Shown one piece after another: positions 1 to 8,951 of a DNA stretch of 41,202 nt. The stretch is from J005 sp964613235. Lineage in GTDB: Bacteria; Pseudomonadota; Zetaproteobacteria; Mariprofundales; Mariprofundaceae. The notes under the pieces were generated by a model that saw nothing but the letters and a program-made list of their open reading frames with translations, had not been told where the DNA came from and ran no database searches. The translations under genes were made by a program, and so were the position numbers. How positions within the stretch are numbered: position 1 is the first letter of the stretch; each line of letters begins with the position of its first letter. The stretch lies in assembly GCA_964613235.1 (NCBI GenBank), contig CAZTGM010000008.1, forward strand, positions 1-41,202, read 5' to 3'.

Positions 1-102
1 CATGCTAAAACGGTGCTTGTCAGAGGAAAAATTCGCATTTCCCGTCAGGGACAGTGGTTTCTGGCGCTGCATTCACCTTTTGACCTGGAGATTTTACCAT
101 GA
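1..102 (+). CDS. 3' end of an unidentified gene (partial)
   Basis: Frame 1 is open from the left edge and ends at TGA (100-102). It encodes 33 residues ending LHSPFDLEILP. The stop overlaps the ATG of the next gene as ATGA, the usual sign of translational coupling, so this is probably the C-terminus of a gene in one operon with the M48 protease. The fragment is basic at first (RGKIRISRQGQW) and then hydrophobic. I do not recognise a family from so little sequence. Confidence 0.5.
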   Translation, partial: HAKTVLVRGKIRISRQGQWFLALHSPFDLEILP

Positions 103-1544
103 AACGGATTTTTCTGGTCATCCTTATCCTGCTATCCGGCTGTGCCACCAATCCGGTCAGTAAAAGCAGTGATTTCGTGCTGATGTCGGAAGCCGATGAA
201 CTGGCCCTGGGCCAGAAAGCGGCAGCCGAAGTCGAGAAACAGATGACACTGGTGCCCGAGGATGATCCCTTAAGCCGCTACGTGGATCACGTCGGTCAGA
301 AAGTCGCCGCCGTATCCGACCGTCCGGAATTATTCTACCGCTTTCGCATCGTCGATGATGCCACCATCAATGCCTTTGCCTTGCCCGGAGGCTATATTTA
401 TATCCATCGTGGCCTACTCAATCATATGAATAGCGAGGCAGAACTGGCTGCCGTGCTCGGTCATGAAATCGGCCATGTCACGGCAAGACATGCGGTCAAA
501 CAATACAGCCAGGCACAGGCCTATCAGTTGGGTGCTATCATCACTTCGATTTTCGTACCCATTCCCTATGGCGTCATGGAAATTTCCAACCTTCTCGCAA
601 CCGCCATCATCTCTGGCTACGGACGTGATGCAGAATTACAATCCGATGAACTGTCGCTGAAATATATTGCCCGGGCCGGCTATGACCCTCATGCCACCAT
701 CGGTATTCTGGAAACCCTGAAACGACTGGATGATCTGGATACGAAGGAACGTACGGATGCCGGTGAAGAAGTTGAAAAATATCATGGTGCCTTTGCCAGC
801 CATCCAGAAACTGAACAACGTATCCGTGAAGCCGTTGAAAAGGCGACATCCATACAGCAGGGGAGCGGTATCATCGGGCATGAAATCATGCTCCATCATC
901 TGGATGGCTACCCTTATGGCGACAGTGCCGAGCAGGGAGCCATCGTTGAGCAACGTTTCCTGCATCCCAAACTCGGCATCCAGTTACACTTCCCTGAATC
1001 CTGGGTGCTGACCAATACCCCGTCATCGCTGAATGCGCGCATTCGTAAAAAGAAAGTGTTTTTCCAGATGACCCTGAAAGAACTGCGCAAAAAACATTCA
1101 CCTAAAGAACTGCTCGAACAAATGTTTCCGCACAAGAAACACACAGCCATCCGTACAGGCACACAATATGGCTATAAAACTGCACACACGGTGATACAAA
1201 TGTCTGCCCCGCATGTCAGCCAGGCGACCGTAGATGCACGTATTTTCATGAAAGGTCCCAGGGCATACCTGCTGCTGATGTGGGAAGAACGCAGCAAGTA
1301 TCCGGCGCATCAACGGGATTTCGATGCCATTGCCAAGAGCTTTCGCCCCTATGATGTCAAAAAAGATGGCGATATCCCGCGTATTGTCCTCCATCAGTGG
1401 AAGCGTGGTGATAGCTGGCAGCGACTGGCAAAAAAAAGTCATATGATTCTCGGACGCTTTACGGCTGAAAAAATCGCTGCCCTGAATGGCATGGGGACTC
1501 AGGCTATACCTGCCGGAGGAACACTGATCAAAACGGTCAGATAG
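99..1544 (+). CDS. M48 family metalloprotease lipoprotein with C-terminal LysM-like region
   Basis: The 481-residue product begins with a lipoprotein signal peptide with lipobox LLSGC (Cys15), so it should be anchored in the cell envelope. The zinc-protease motif HEIGH lies at residues 122-126, and the third ligand is probably Glu179 in the ExxxD motif AELQSDE. This fits the M48 (YggG/LoiP, BepA-like) family, which degrades or repairs misfolded envelope proteins. After the protease domain come about 150 residues with no recognised motif. The C-terminal 55 residues resemble a LysM fold (GDSWQRLAKKS, IAALNGM, PAGGTLIK), which would bind peptidoglycan. The ATG overlaps the stop of the upstream frame. 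The 3' end overlaps the convergent hydrolase gene by 8 bases. The family call is firm; the substrate is unknown. Confidence 0.93.
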   Translation: MKRIFLVILILLSGCATNPVSKSSDFVLMSEADELALGQKAAAEVEKQMTLVPEDDPLSRYVDHVGQKVAAVSDRPELFYRFRIVDDATINAFALPGGYIYIHRGLLNHMNSEAELAAVLGHEIGHVTARHAVKQYSQAQAYQLGAIITSIFVPIPYGVMEISNLLATAIISGYGRDAELQSDELSLKYIARAGYDPHATIGILETLKRLDDLDTKERTDAGEEVEKYHGAFASHPETEQRIREAVEKATSIQQGSGIIGHEIMLHHLDGYPYGDSAEQGAIVEQRFLHPKLGIQLHFPESWVLTNTPSSLNARIRKKKVFFQMTLKELRKKHSPKELLEQMFPHKKHTAIRTGTQYGYKTAHTVIQMSAPHVSQATVDARIFMKGPRAYLLLMWEERSKYPAHQRDFDAIAKSFRPYDVKKDGDIPRIVLHQWKRGDSWQRLAKKSHMILGRFTAEKIAALNGMGTQAIPAGGTLIKTVR

Positions 1545-2169
1545 TGCTTCTTACATCCTGCAACAACAATGTTGTCATCTGTGTCATATGTTGCGGAAAG
1601 AAGTGACCTGCACCATCAATGGCATGGAAACGGATGTGTGGATGCCGTAAACACCATTGCTGTACGGCATCGAAGGATACGATTTCATCATTCGTGCCAT
1701 GCACGACCGTCAATGGACGCTGTTCATCATCCAGGAAGCTGAAATCATACAAATTCACGGCCGGTGCCACGGCAAACATGCGTGTTACCTGCGCATGACG
1801 TACTGCAGCCTGCAACCCTGCATAACAACCGAACGAAAAGCCTGCCAGCCATAACGGAGCACCAGGCTGACATTGCTGCAGCCAGTTCATTGCAGCCAAC
1901 GCGTCATCGGCCTCTCCCCACCCCTCATCCCAGTTACCTTCGCTCTTTTCCACACCGCGAAAGTTAAACCGCAATACCGAACACCCCAAGTCTTCAAATG
2001 CCCGGGCAATCCAGTAGACCACCTTGTTACGCATCGTGCCGCCATAGAGCGGATGGGGGTGGCATACAACCACAGCCGGTTTGTCTTGCCCGCCAGGCTG
2101 ATACAATGCCTCCAGTTTCCCCGCAGGCCCTGTGAGAAAGCATTTCTCATGATGATGTTGTATGTTCAT
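1537..2169 (-). CDS. alpha/beta hydrolase (dienelactone-hydrolase-like, COG2945 type)
   Basis: The 210-residue protein has the layout of small cytoplasmic alpha/beta hydrolases. There is an early HPHPLYGGTMRNKVV segment typical of this subgroup, then FNFRGVEKSEG, the nucleophile elbow GFSFG, an acidic residue in VHGTNDEIVSF and a catalytic His in DGAGHFF. The substrate cannot be read from sequence; related proteins are usually called predicted esterases. The start ATG overlaps the stop of the upstream ArsC-like gene as ATGA, making this the last gene of a seven-gene run. Its TGA lies inside the last codons of the convergent M48 gene, and no intrinsic terminator is visible at that junction. 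Confidence 0.9.
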   Translation of the reverse strand: MNIQHHHEKCFLTGPAGKLEALYQPGGQDKPAVVVCHPHPLYGGTMRNKVVYWIARAFEDLGCSVLRFNFRGVEKSEGNWDEGWGEADDALAAMNWLQQCQPGAPLWLAGFSFGCYAGLQAAVRHAQVTRMFAVAPAVNLYDFSFLDDEQRPLTVVHGTNDEIVSFDAVQQWCLRHPHIRFHAIDGAGHFFPQHMTQMTTLLLQDVRSTI

Positions 2170-2519
2170 GATTCCGTCTGAAATAGCGTTGCATAGCGCT
2201 CATCGGAAAATCCCACAACGAGCTTCCCATCATGCTCCAGTACCGGTCGCCTGATCACGGCCGGAAACGCCTGCATCAGCCGGATGGCCTGCTGCGCATC
2301 CAGGTCCTGCTTCAACTCACCGGACAATGTACGCCAGGTTGTTCCCCGTCGATTCAGCAATGTCTCCCAGCCTGCCATGGCCGCCCAGGCTTTCAGCTTG
2401 TCCACATCGATTCCCTGCTTGCGCACATCGTGAAACACATAATCCACGCCATGTTCTGCCAGCCAGCGGCGCGCCTTGCGAATCGTGTCGCAATTGCTGA
2501 TGCCATATATCGTGGTCAT
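2166..2519 (-). CDS. ArsC/Spx-family protein (YffB-like)
   Basis: The 117-residue protein opens with TTIYGISNCDTIRKARRWL and contains HDVRKQGID, LLNRRGTTWR and VIRRPVLEHDGKLVVGF, the pattern of the thioredoxin-fold ArsC/Spx superfamily and specifically the YffB branch. The single N-terminal Cys in SNCDT replaces the CxxC of Spx or thioredoxin. YffB-type proteins are often annotated as arsenate reductase, but they are better viewed as putative glutathione-dependent thiol reductases of unknown substrate. The gene overlaps its neighbours on both sides by 4 bases (ATGA), so it is co-translated with the PAS protein before it and the hydrolase after it. No ars genes are nearby, which argues against an arsenic role. 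Confidence 0.9.
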   Translation of the reverse strand: MTTIYGISNCDTIRKARRWLAEHGVDYVFHDVRKQGIDVDKLKAWAAMAGWETLLNRRGTTWRTLSGELKQDLDAQQAIRLMQAFPAVIRRPVLEHDGKLVVGFSDERYATLFQTES

Positions 2520-3115
2520 GAATCAAGTTTCCTCACAAAGGCAAAAAATTCGGGCTTATCCGCCACCTTCAGCGGTGTGATCACCATTTCCACCGGAAAT
2601 GTCTGCCCGTTCCGGTGTAACGCATCCACCCGTACCGGCTTGTACAAAAAATTGCCGAAGCCACTTTCCTTATATCGCCGCATACCTTCCCGATGCTGTT
2701 CCCTCCGGGCCTCCGGCACGGCCAATAACGCCAGTTCCTTCCCCAGCACCTCCGGCAGAGACCAGCCAAACATTTTCTCCGCACTGCGATTCCAGCCAAG
2801 CACACGCCCTTCGTCATCAATGGCAATATAGGCATCGTAGGCACTGTCGATCACCTGCTGTAAACGGTGTCGCTTTTTTTCCAGCCGCGCATGTAATTCA
2901 CGATGCTCATTCAGATAGGTTTGCCCTAATCGTCCAAAGCCGATAAACAGCAAACTCATCAGCGTCCGCATCCACAGATTATCCGGGTCCGAAGTGAACA
3001 GATTCTCGATAAAACCGCCACGATCAAACACCAGCACATGCAATACCGCATCAATCGGCCAGATCAAAATGCCGAGCAACACTCCCAGATAACCCAAACC
3101 CAATCGTTTCAGCAC
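2516..3115 (-). CDS. membrane-bound stand-alone PAS-domain protein
   Basis: I place the start at GTG 3115. It is preceded by a perfect AGGAGG (3126-3121) with 5-base spacing, and it puts a hydrophobic helix directly at the N-terminus. A longer frame reaching 3289 would overlap the upstream gene and add low-complexity sequence. The 199-residue product has two likely membrane segments (about residues 5-30 and 48-66), a short charged helix (HRELHARLEKKRHRLQQV), and then a PAS domain with the classic DEGRVLGWNRSAEKMFGW and ...PVEMVITPLK elements. No kinase, GGDEF, EAL or other output domain follows; the gene ends right after the PAS core. It may signal by interaction with a partner. The ligand or cofactor is unknown. 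Confidence 0.82.
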   Translation of the reverse strand: MLKRLGLGYLGVLLGILIWPIDAVLHVLVFDRGGFIENLFTSDPDNLWMRTLMSLLFIGFGRLGQTYLNEHRELHARLEKKRHRLQQVIDSAYDAYIAIDDEGRVLGWNRSAEKMFGWSLPEVLGKELALLAVPEARREQHREGMRRYKESGFGNFLYKPVRVDALHRNGQTFPVEMVITPLKVADKPEFFAFVRKLDS

Positions 3116-3149
3116 ACACGCCTCCTGTGGTATGGAACGTAAATCAAAC

Positions 3150-4052
3150 TCAATCCCGACACAACCGATAGCGAGCATAATGCTGGGCCGTGTCATGACC
3201 TTCCGCATCAAGGTACAGTGACAAAAGTTGCAGCGGCATGGCAGCATGCAATGCCCCTTCCAGGCAGGTGTGGAAATCCATACCGCCAAGCAAACAATGA
3301 CGCGTAGTCAGAAACAGTTCATCCAGTGCCCCGCTAGCCAGCAAAGTGTGATGCACTTGAGGACCGGCAATCATATAGGCGCTGCGGTAGCCCGTATGGA
3401 GCAAATGTTGTCGCAGAAAAGTGCCATCGACATGCGCCTGTGAAGCACGAACCACACGTGCACCGGCCTGTTCAAGCAACCGCATGCGTGTCACATCCGC
3501 GCCGGATCCCGTTAACACCCATACCCGCCGGTCCTGCGGCAAAACATGGGGCGGAATATCAAGAGAAGCAGACAAAATGACCACATCAGGCTGGGGCTGC
3601 ATACCCTGCTGCACGCGCCATTGTCGCAAATCGGCAAATGCGTCGCCATGCCCGACCGGCAGCAAATCCTGCGCACAACCCTGTGCAAACTGCCGAAAAT
3701 AACGGGCAGATGTGATCATAACATCGCTTTGTGCTGCCAGTTCCTGATACAGACGCCAGTCTCGTGGATTGGCCAATGATGCCGGCACTTCCTGAGCTTG
3801 CTTTTGCTCGCTCCACAGCGAAATACGTCCATCCACGCTGGTAATATAATTTGCATAGATAAAGACATCCCCGGCTGCAGCCCGCCGCTGCAGATACAAT
3901 GACAGATACAGTCCTGTCAGCGGAATCTGCGCCACAGGCCGGGGATAAAGACGGAATACACCCATCGCAGTATCATAACCGAAAGAACGTACGGTAAAAG
4001 ATCGCAGCATTGCAAACAGCCTTTGCTCGTATCCCACAACAGCGACTGCCAC
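3150..4052 (-). CDS. RibD C-terminal-domain (dihydrofolate-reductase-like) protein
   Basis: The core VFIYANYITSVDGRIS, DVMITSARYFRQF, VWVLTGSGADV and AYMIAGPQVHHTLLASGALDELFLT matches the RibD_C family. These are NADPH-dependent reductases related to the riboflavin-pathway reductase and to DHFR. The N-terminal deaminase domain of true RibD is absent, so this is a stand-alone reductase-like protein and its real substrate is uncertain. The start is ambiguous. GTG 4052 has GGCGGG 9 bases upstream and an in-frame stop just before it. ATG 4010 has a weak AAAGG. ATG 3965 begins MGVFRLYPRPV, close to where I would expect relatives to begin, but has no clear ribosome site. It sits in the minus-strand operon between the SMR and PAS genes. 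Confidence 0.82.
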   Translation of the reverse strand: MAVAVVGYEQRLFAMLRSFTVRSFGYDTAMGVFRLYPRPVAQIPLTGLYLSLYLQRRAAAGDVFIYANYITSVDGRISLWSEQKQAQEVPASLANPRDWRLYQELAAQSDVMITSARYFRQFAQGCAQDLLPVGHGDAFADLRQWRVQQGMQPQPDVVILSASLDIPPHVLPQDRRVWVLTGSGADVTRMRLLEQAGARVVRASQAHVDGTFLRQHLLHTGYRSAYMIAGPQVHHTLLASGALDELFLTTRHCLLGGMDFHTCLEGALHAAMPLQLLSLYLDAEGHDTAQHYARYRLCRD

Positions 4053-4090
4053 TGATCATTGCCCGCCTGATGCAACGCCTTTCGTGCAAA

Positions 4091-4426
4091 TCAGGCTGAT
4101 TCCCCGGACAGGTGCAATAACACGACCCCGGCAATGATCAGGACAATTCCGGAAAACTTGATCAATGTCGCGCTTTCCTTAAAAAGAAAAACACCAAGAA
4201 TAACGATCAAAGCTGTACCGATGGCCGACCAGATTGCATAGGCAACCCCCAGCTCGATACGCTTTAAGGCCATAACCAGGGCCGCAAACGAGCCGCCGTA
4301 AAACACGATAATCAGAACGCTCGGTAGCCAGCGCGTAAAACCAACCGACCATTTCAGACACATGGTACCCGAAACTTCCAGTACAATGGCTAACGCCAGC
4401 CACAGCCAGGCTGTTGTTATCGTCAT
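4091..4426 (-). CDS. small multidrug resistance (SMR) family transporter
   Basis: A 111-residue, four-helix membrane protein. The first helix contains the hallmark glutamate (Glu17 in LALAIVLEVSGT), equivalent to the proton/drug-binding Glu14 of EmrE. Later helices include GVAYAIWSAIGT and ESATLIKFSGIVLIIAGVVLL. Family members work as antiparallel dimers that export cationic compounds or guanidinium in exchange for protons; the substrate here is unknown. The start is ATG 4426, one base after the stop of the transglycosylase-like gene (TGA-T-ATG). A longer frame to 4459 would overlap that gene and add soluble residues that do not belong. Only one SMR gene is present, so it should act as a homodimer. 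Confidence 0.93.
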   Translation of the reverse strand: MTITTAWLWLALAIVLEVSGTMCLKWSVGFTRWLPSVLIIVFYGGSFAALVMALKRIELGVAYAIWSAIGTALIVILGVFLFKESATLIKFSGIVLIIAGVVLLHLSGESA

Positions 4427-4427
4427 A

Positions 4428-5036
4428 TCAGAACGGCCACAGGCTCCAGCCGCGATCAAGCTTGTCCTGGCAGGTTTTCAGCTGCGCGGCATAACGTGCC
4501 GCCCGACGTTCCACCTTGCGTGCCACATTCATCAGCCACTTTTTCTTCAGATAGGTTTTGCGTGCGTAACCGCCATGCCCTTCATGATAGGCCAGATATT
4601 GCCGATAGGCATCCCATTTGGAAATACCCAGCTTCTTGTGCGACATATTGCAATACCAGCCGATAAAATCGACGGCATCCTCAAAATCATCGCGATCGGC
4701 CCAGGAATTGCCAGTGGATCGCTTGTACCACTCCCAGGTGGAATCCAGTACCTGCGCATAGCCATAGGCGCTGGTCACCTGTCCCCAGGGAATAAAGCCC
4801 AGCAATGTGTCATCAGGCGCTTCTGCTTCGGAACGAAAACGGGATTCCTGATAGATAATCGCCAGTTGCACATGCACCGGAACGCCCCATTTCTTGTACG
4901 ACGCCCAGGCATATTCATACCAGTCATCCTTCTCATCAAAGATAGCGCAGCCGTTGTCAATATTGCGCGGCGGTGATGTGGCACAACCCGTCATTGCCAA
5001 TGCCAGCAACAGCAACAAAAAACGCATTCCGAACAT
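4428..5036 (-). CDS. lytic-transglycosylase-like (SLT) lipoprotein
   Basis: The 202-residue protein has a lipoprotein signal with lipobox AMTGC, followed by an SLT-like domain. The likely catalytic Glu is in IIYQESRFR, and SAYGYAQVLDSTWEWYKRSTGN matches the second SLT motif. AYHEGHGGYARKTY resembles the third motif, although the usual YNGG is degenerate. It probably cleaves or binds peptidoglycan from the outer membrane. The C-terminus is strongly basic (VARKVERRAARYAAQ). It lies 10 bases after the DUF3683 dehydrogenase gene and 1 base before the SMR gene, within one operon. A second ATG three codons in could also serve as start. Confidence 0.88.
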   Translation of the reverse strand: MFGMRFLLLLLALAMTGCATSPPRNIDNGCAIFDEKDDWYEYAWASYKKWGVPVHVQLAIIYQESRFRSEAEAPDDTLLGFIPWGQVTSAYGYAQVLDSTWEWYKRSTGNSWADRDDFEDAVDFIGWYCNMSHKKLGISKWDAYRQYLAYHEGHGGYARKTYLKKKWLMNVARKVERRAARYAAQLKTCQDKLDRGWSLWPF

Positions 5037-5046
5037 GCCGGAAGTG

Positions 5047-8000
5047 TTACATCAACACCCGTTCGACACCACCGTTTTTCACTTTGCGGATAAATGCCTC
5101 CTGCCAATCCTCACCATGCAGATGGCGGATCATCTCGACCACAATATAATCGGCCTCAACAGCAGACTCACCCTCAATACGCGACAGTCCCTGCAGGCAA
5201 GACGGACAGGAGGTCAACACCCGCACGTCATCATCGCCGGCATCGAGTTCCGCTCTGGCCCGGACCATTTCCTCTTCCTTACGTGCGCGGATCTTGCCGG
5301 CAATTTCCGGATGCGCCACGGCCAGCGTACCGGCTTCACCACAACACTGCTCTGATTTAACCGCATCCTGCTGCAATAATTGCTGAATCGCTGCCCTTGA
5401 ACCATGCCGTTTCAGCGGCGTATGACAAGGATCGTGATAAAGATACTGTACGCCCTGAACACCCTCTGCCTGTACGCCCTGGCTCATCAGGTATTCATGA
5501 ATATCAATCAGCGGCGCATCCGGGAAGACCTGCTCCAGTTCATACTGCGTAAGCTGATCAAAACAGGTGCCACAGGATACGATAACCGCCTCAAAATCCA
5601 GATAGGACAATGCGGTGCGAATGCGGTGGAACAACACCCGGTTTTCATAACTGATCCGGTCACCTGTTTCGTGATCGCCACCGGCCGTGCTCGGGTAACC
5701 GCAACACAGATAGGATGGCGGCAATACAACATTCAGGCCGAGCTCGAACAGCATCGCCTGTGTAGCCAGCCCCACTTGGGAAAACAGACGTTCCGAGCCA
5801 CAACCCGGAAAATAGAATACCGCCCGGCCATTGGCTTTGGCCGGATCACGCAGCACAGGAATCGCATTCTTGTCACGTGACTCAATACCCAGTCGCTCGC
5901 GCGCCGTACCACGCTGCAGGCTGGGCAATGGCCGCTCGATAAAATTAATGACCTGTGCCTGTACACCGGAAAGATTACGTTTGGCCGCCGGTGTTTTCTT
6001 CACCAGCCCCAGTGCCTTGCCGGCACGGCTGGCCATGGATTGCGCCTTGTAGCCCCAGCGCAGCAACCCTTCCCTCATGTATTTGATTGCTGTCGGATTT
6101 TGCAGCAGCAGAAAGGCCATCGACAAACGGCTGCCGACGTTATTGCGCGACACGCCCTTGTCCTTGAGCAAGGCACGCATACGTTCGGTCACCTCACCGA
6201 AGTCGATATTGACCGGACATGGCAATTCGCATTTATGGCAAATCGTACAATGGTCGGCCACATCCTCCAGACCGGCAAACTGCTCAAAGGAAATGCCGGC
6301 ACCGGTCTGGGATTCGTAAAGGAATGCCTCGATGATCGCGCCGGCCGCCTGAATCTTGTTGCGTGGCGAATACAGCATATTGGCGCGCGGAAAATGCGTA
6401 TTGCATACCGGCTTGCATTTGCCGCAACGCAGACAGGGTGAAATCGATTCAGCCAGTTCGGTCAGATCGGCAGCCTCGAGAATGACCGACTCCATCTCCA
6501 GCAGATTGAAGCTCGGCGTATAGGTCAACTGCAAATCCGTATCCGGCAACAGCTTGCCGCGATTAAACAGGTGATGAGGATCGGCCTGTTGCAGATATAC
6601 TGCCATTTCCTCAAGGACAGCCCGATCCATGTACGCCAGCTTGGTGATGCCAATGCCGTGTTCACCGGAAATCACACCACCCAGTTCCACGGCCTTGGCC
6701 ATGATCTTTTCGACGACATGATGCGCCTTCTTCATCATCACATAATCATTGGAATTGACTGGAATATTGGTATGCACATTGCCATCACCGGCATGCATAT
6801 GCGTGGCAATGACAATGCGCCCGGACAACACCTCGCGATGGCGTTCCTGCACGCCCTGTTGCAATTCGGCATGCCCCCGCAGCAAGGCCAGCACCGGTGC
6901 CTCCACCTCCTTACGATAACTGATGCGTAAGGCACCACGCTGGATGATGCGAAATACGCTTTCCTCATCCTGTATTGCTATATCCGGCATCAGTTCCGCC
7001 AATACGGAAGCCGGTTCATCCAGCCCTTTCAGCAAGCGACACCAGCGTTGCCGGGCTGTGTCGATAATCGCCAAACACTCATTCAGTTTGGATGCCAGAT
7101 AGGCATCATCAGCAACGCCAAGCTCCGAGATTTCCAGCCGATTGCCGGACAGTTTTTCGCGCGCCTGGCGCAGCCAGGCTTCCTGCGCATCCAGCACCTC
7201 AATCTTGTTGGTCAGCGAATGCTGGATATTCAGATATTCAACATAATCATTGTATTCGCTGAGGCGATCGAGCGGAATAACCACATCCTCGTTGAGCTTG
7301 AAAGCGCGGGTATGCTTGGCAATGGCTGCCATGCGTCCCCGGTCACTCCAGAAACGCGTGCGATCGGCATCACTGACCGCCACAAAGCCTTCGCCGTTAC
7401 CCTGTGAGGCAATGCGGCAAATATCGGCGGCAGCTCTGGCCACAGCCTGTTCATCATCACCGGACACATCAATGAGCAATACCACACGCGGCCGCTCACG
7501 ACGCGTTGACTTCGACGTATAGTCGATCGCCTTCACATACTTCTCGTCGAAATGCTCCAGCCCTTCTATATATGCACCTGCCATGGCATCGACATGTTCC
7601 TTGATCGAAACCATAGCCTGCGTTGCATCGATAAGATCCTGACCGAAAAACTCGCAACATACCGTGCGCGTGAAGGAAAACTTGCGATGCAGTACGAACG
7701 TCGCTTCAACGATAAAGCCGTCGGTACCCTCTTTCTGCACACCGGGCAAACCACCCATGGCTTTACGCGTCACATCCTTGCCCAGCCCGCTTTTGCGGAA
7801 AGTCGAGCCCTCAATCACCAGAAGCTCCGGCTCACCCAAGGGCCGCATCTTTGCATCAAACCGCGTCAGGCGAAAACGGGCTTCTTCCTCATCATGAATT
7901 TTGCCCATATTATGATCCAGGCGTTCCACGATAAGCCAGTTGCCATCTGGTGTGACCATCTTCCAGCTGAGCAGATTGTCAACACACGTACCCCAGATCA

Positions 8001-8892
8001 CGGCATGCTTTCCACCGGCATTCGATGCCACATTGCCGCCAATCGTGCAAGCCCACAGGCTGGTCGGATCGGTCGCAAATACATGCGGCTTCGATGCTTC
8101 CATAACCTTGCCCGTTACAGCACCCGCACCGGCCGTAATTGTTGCCACTTCACCTTTCGCACCGATATCACGCATCATCACAGGCCCGATGTGGTCCAGT
8201 TTCTCGACATTGATCATGACCGCATCATTGGACAACGGCACCGAACCACCGCATAGCCCTGTACCGCCGCCACGCGGAATGACCGTCAGGCCAAGCTCCG
8301 CCGCCGCACGTATCAGTCCCGGAATCTCCTCGGCCGTATCTGGTGTCAGCACGCAGAATGGATGATGTGAACGCCAGTCCGTGGCATCGGTTGCATGATG
8401 CGTCAGCGTGAACGGATCAAAGTGAATATTATTTTTGTGTGTATGCGCGGCAAATGCCTTCGTGGCTCTGGCGCGATGCTCCCCTTCCTCATCGAACCAG
8501 GCATAAAAGTCGTTGAGCAGGCGACCCGTGCATGCTGCCACCTTCTGCGCTCGTGGATTATCCTGGGCGCCATCGCAAATGCGCGACAGCCGATCATGAT
8601 GCCGCTGGCGCATGCGTGCCCGGCGTGCCTTGTCGTGCAGCAGATCATTCTTCAGAAATACATTACGTTCGACCACCCAGATATCGCCGAGGATCTCGAA
8701 CAGCATGCGTGCAGAACGGCCCGTACGCCGTTGATGACGCAACACGTTAAGATCATCCCAGACTTCTTCGCCAAGAAAGCGAATAACGATTTCGCGATCG
8801 GAATAGGATGTATAGTTATAAGGAATCTCGCGAATATTTTCGGTCAACCACATCTCCGTGTGCGTCAGATTGAGGCGCAGCATAATAGGCAT
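5047..8892 (-). CDS. FAD-linked oxidase / Fe-S oxidoreductase fusion (DUF3683, D-lactate/glycolate dehydrogenase-like)
   Basis: This 1281-residue protein joins parts often found as separate subunits. Residues 1-150 form an extra N-terminal region (DUF3683-like). An FAD-binding domain follows (PRGGGTGLCGGSVPLSND). An FAD-oxidase C-terminal domain has HMHAGDGNVHTNIP and GGVISGEHGIGITK. Two 4Fe-4S motifs lie near residues 819 (CLRCGKCKPVC) and 880 (CTICHKCELPCP). Two CCG repeats follow: FPGCGSERLF with CCGYP near 1027-1064, and HDPCHTPLKRHG with CCGEAG near 1155-1185. The family oxidises 2-hydroxy acids such as D-lactate or glycolate and passes electrons through the Fe-S part to the quinone pool. 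The exact substrate is not visible. It is the first gene of a seven-gene minus-strand run and is divergent from the aminotransferase. Confidence 0.9.
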   Translation of the reverse strand: MPIMLRLNLTHTEMWLTENIREIPYNYTSYSDREIVIRFLGEEVWDDLNVLRHQRRTGRSARMLFEILGDIWVVERNVFLKNDLLHDKARRARMRQRHHDRLSRICDGAQDNPRAQKVAACTGRLLNDFYAWFDEEGEHRARATKAFAAHTHKNNIHFDPFTLTHHATDATDWRSHHPFCVLTPDTAEEIPGLIRAAAELGLTVIPRGGGTGLCGGSVPLSNDAVMINVEKLDHIGPVMMRDIGAKGEVATITAGAGAVTGKVMEASKPHVFATDPTSLWACTIGGNVASNAGGKHAVIWGTCVDNLLSWKMVTPDGNWLIVERLDHNMGKIHDEEEARFRLTRFDAKMRPLGEPELLVIEGSTFRKSGLGKDVTRKAMGGLPGVQKEGTDGFIVEATFVLHRKFSFTRTVCCEFFGQDLIDATQAMVSIKEHVDAMAGAYIEGLEHFDEKYVKAIDYTSKSTRRERPRVVLLIDVSGDDEQAVARAAADICRIASQGNGEGFVAVSDADRTRFWSDRGRMAAIAKHTRAFKLNEDVVIPLDRLSEYNDYVEYLNIQHSLTNKIEVLDAQEAWLRQAREKLSGNRLEISELGVADDAYLASKLNECLAIIDTARQRWCRLLKGLDEPASVLAELMPDIAIQDEESVFRIIQRGALRISYRKEVEAPVLALLRGHAELQQGVQERHREVLSGRIVIATHMHAGDGNVHTNIPVNSNDYVMMKKAHHVVEKIMAKAVELGGVISGEHGIGITKLAYMDRAVLEEMAVYLQQADPHHLFNRGKLLPDTDLQLTYTPSFNLLEMESVILEAADLTELAESISPCLRCGKCKPVCNTHFPRANMLYSPRNKIQAAGAIIEAFLYESQTGAGISFEQFAGLEDVADHCTICHKCELPCPVNIDFGEVTERMRALLKDKGVSRNNVGSRLSMAFLLLQNPTAIKYMREGLLRWGYKAQSMASRAGKALGLVKKTPAAKRNLSGVQAQVINFIERPLPSLQRGTARERLGIESRDKNAIPVLRDPAKANGRAVFYFPGCGSERLFSQVGLATQAMLFELGLNVVLPPSYLCCGYPSTAGGDHETGDRISYENRVLFHRIRTALSYLDFEAVIVSCGTCFDQLTQYELEQVFPDAPLIDIHEYLMSQGVQAEGVQGVQYLYHDPCHTPLKRHGSRAAIQQLLQQDAVKSEQCCGEAGTLAVAHPEIAGKIRARKEEEMVRARAELDAGDDDVRVLTSCPSCLQGLSRIEGESAVEADYIVVEMIRHLHGEDWQEAFIRKVKNGGVERVLM

Positions 8893-8951
8893 TCAACATG
8901 AAGAAAACCTTAATACATTGAGGTTACATGCATTCATGGCAGAATCAGCGC

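Noticed and set aside
3116..3289. Longer PAS protein starting at 3289
   Set aside because: It would overlap the RibD-like gene by 140 bases and add Cys-rich residues, whereas GTG 3115 has a perfect AGGAGG and begins at a membrane helix.
7552..8256. 234-codon plus-strand frame opposite the FAD/Fe-S dehydrogenase
   Set aside because: The minus-strand frame encodes clear FAD-binding motifs over the same bases; the plus frame has no recognisable domain.
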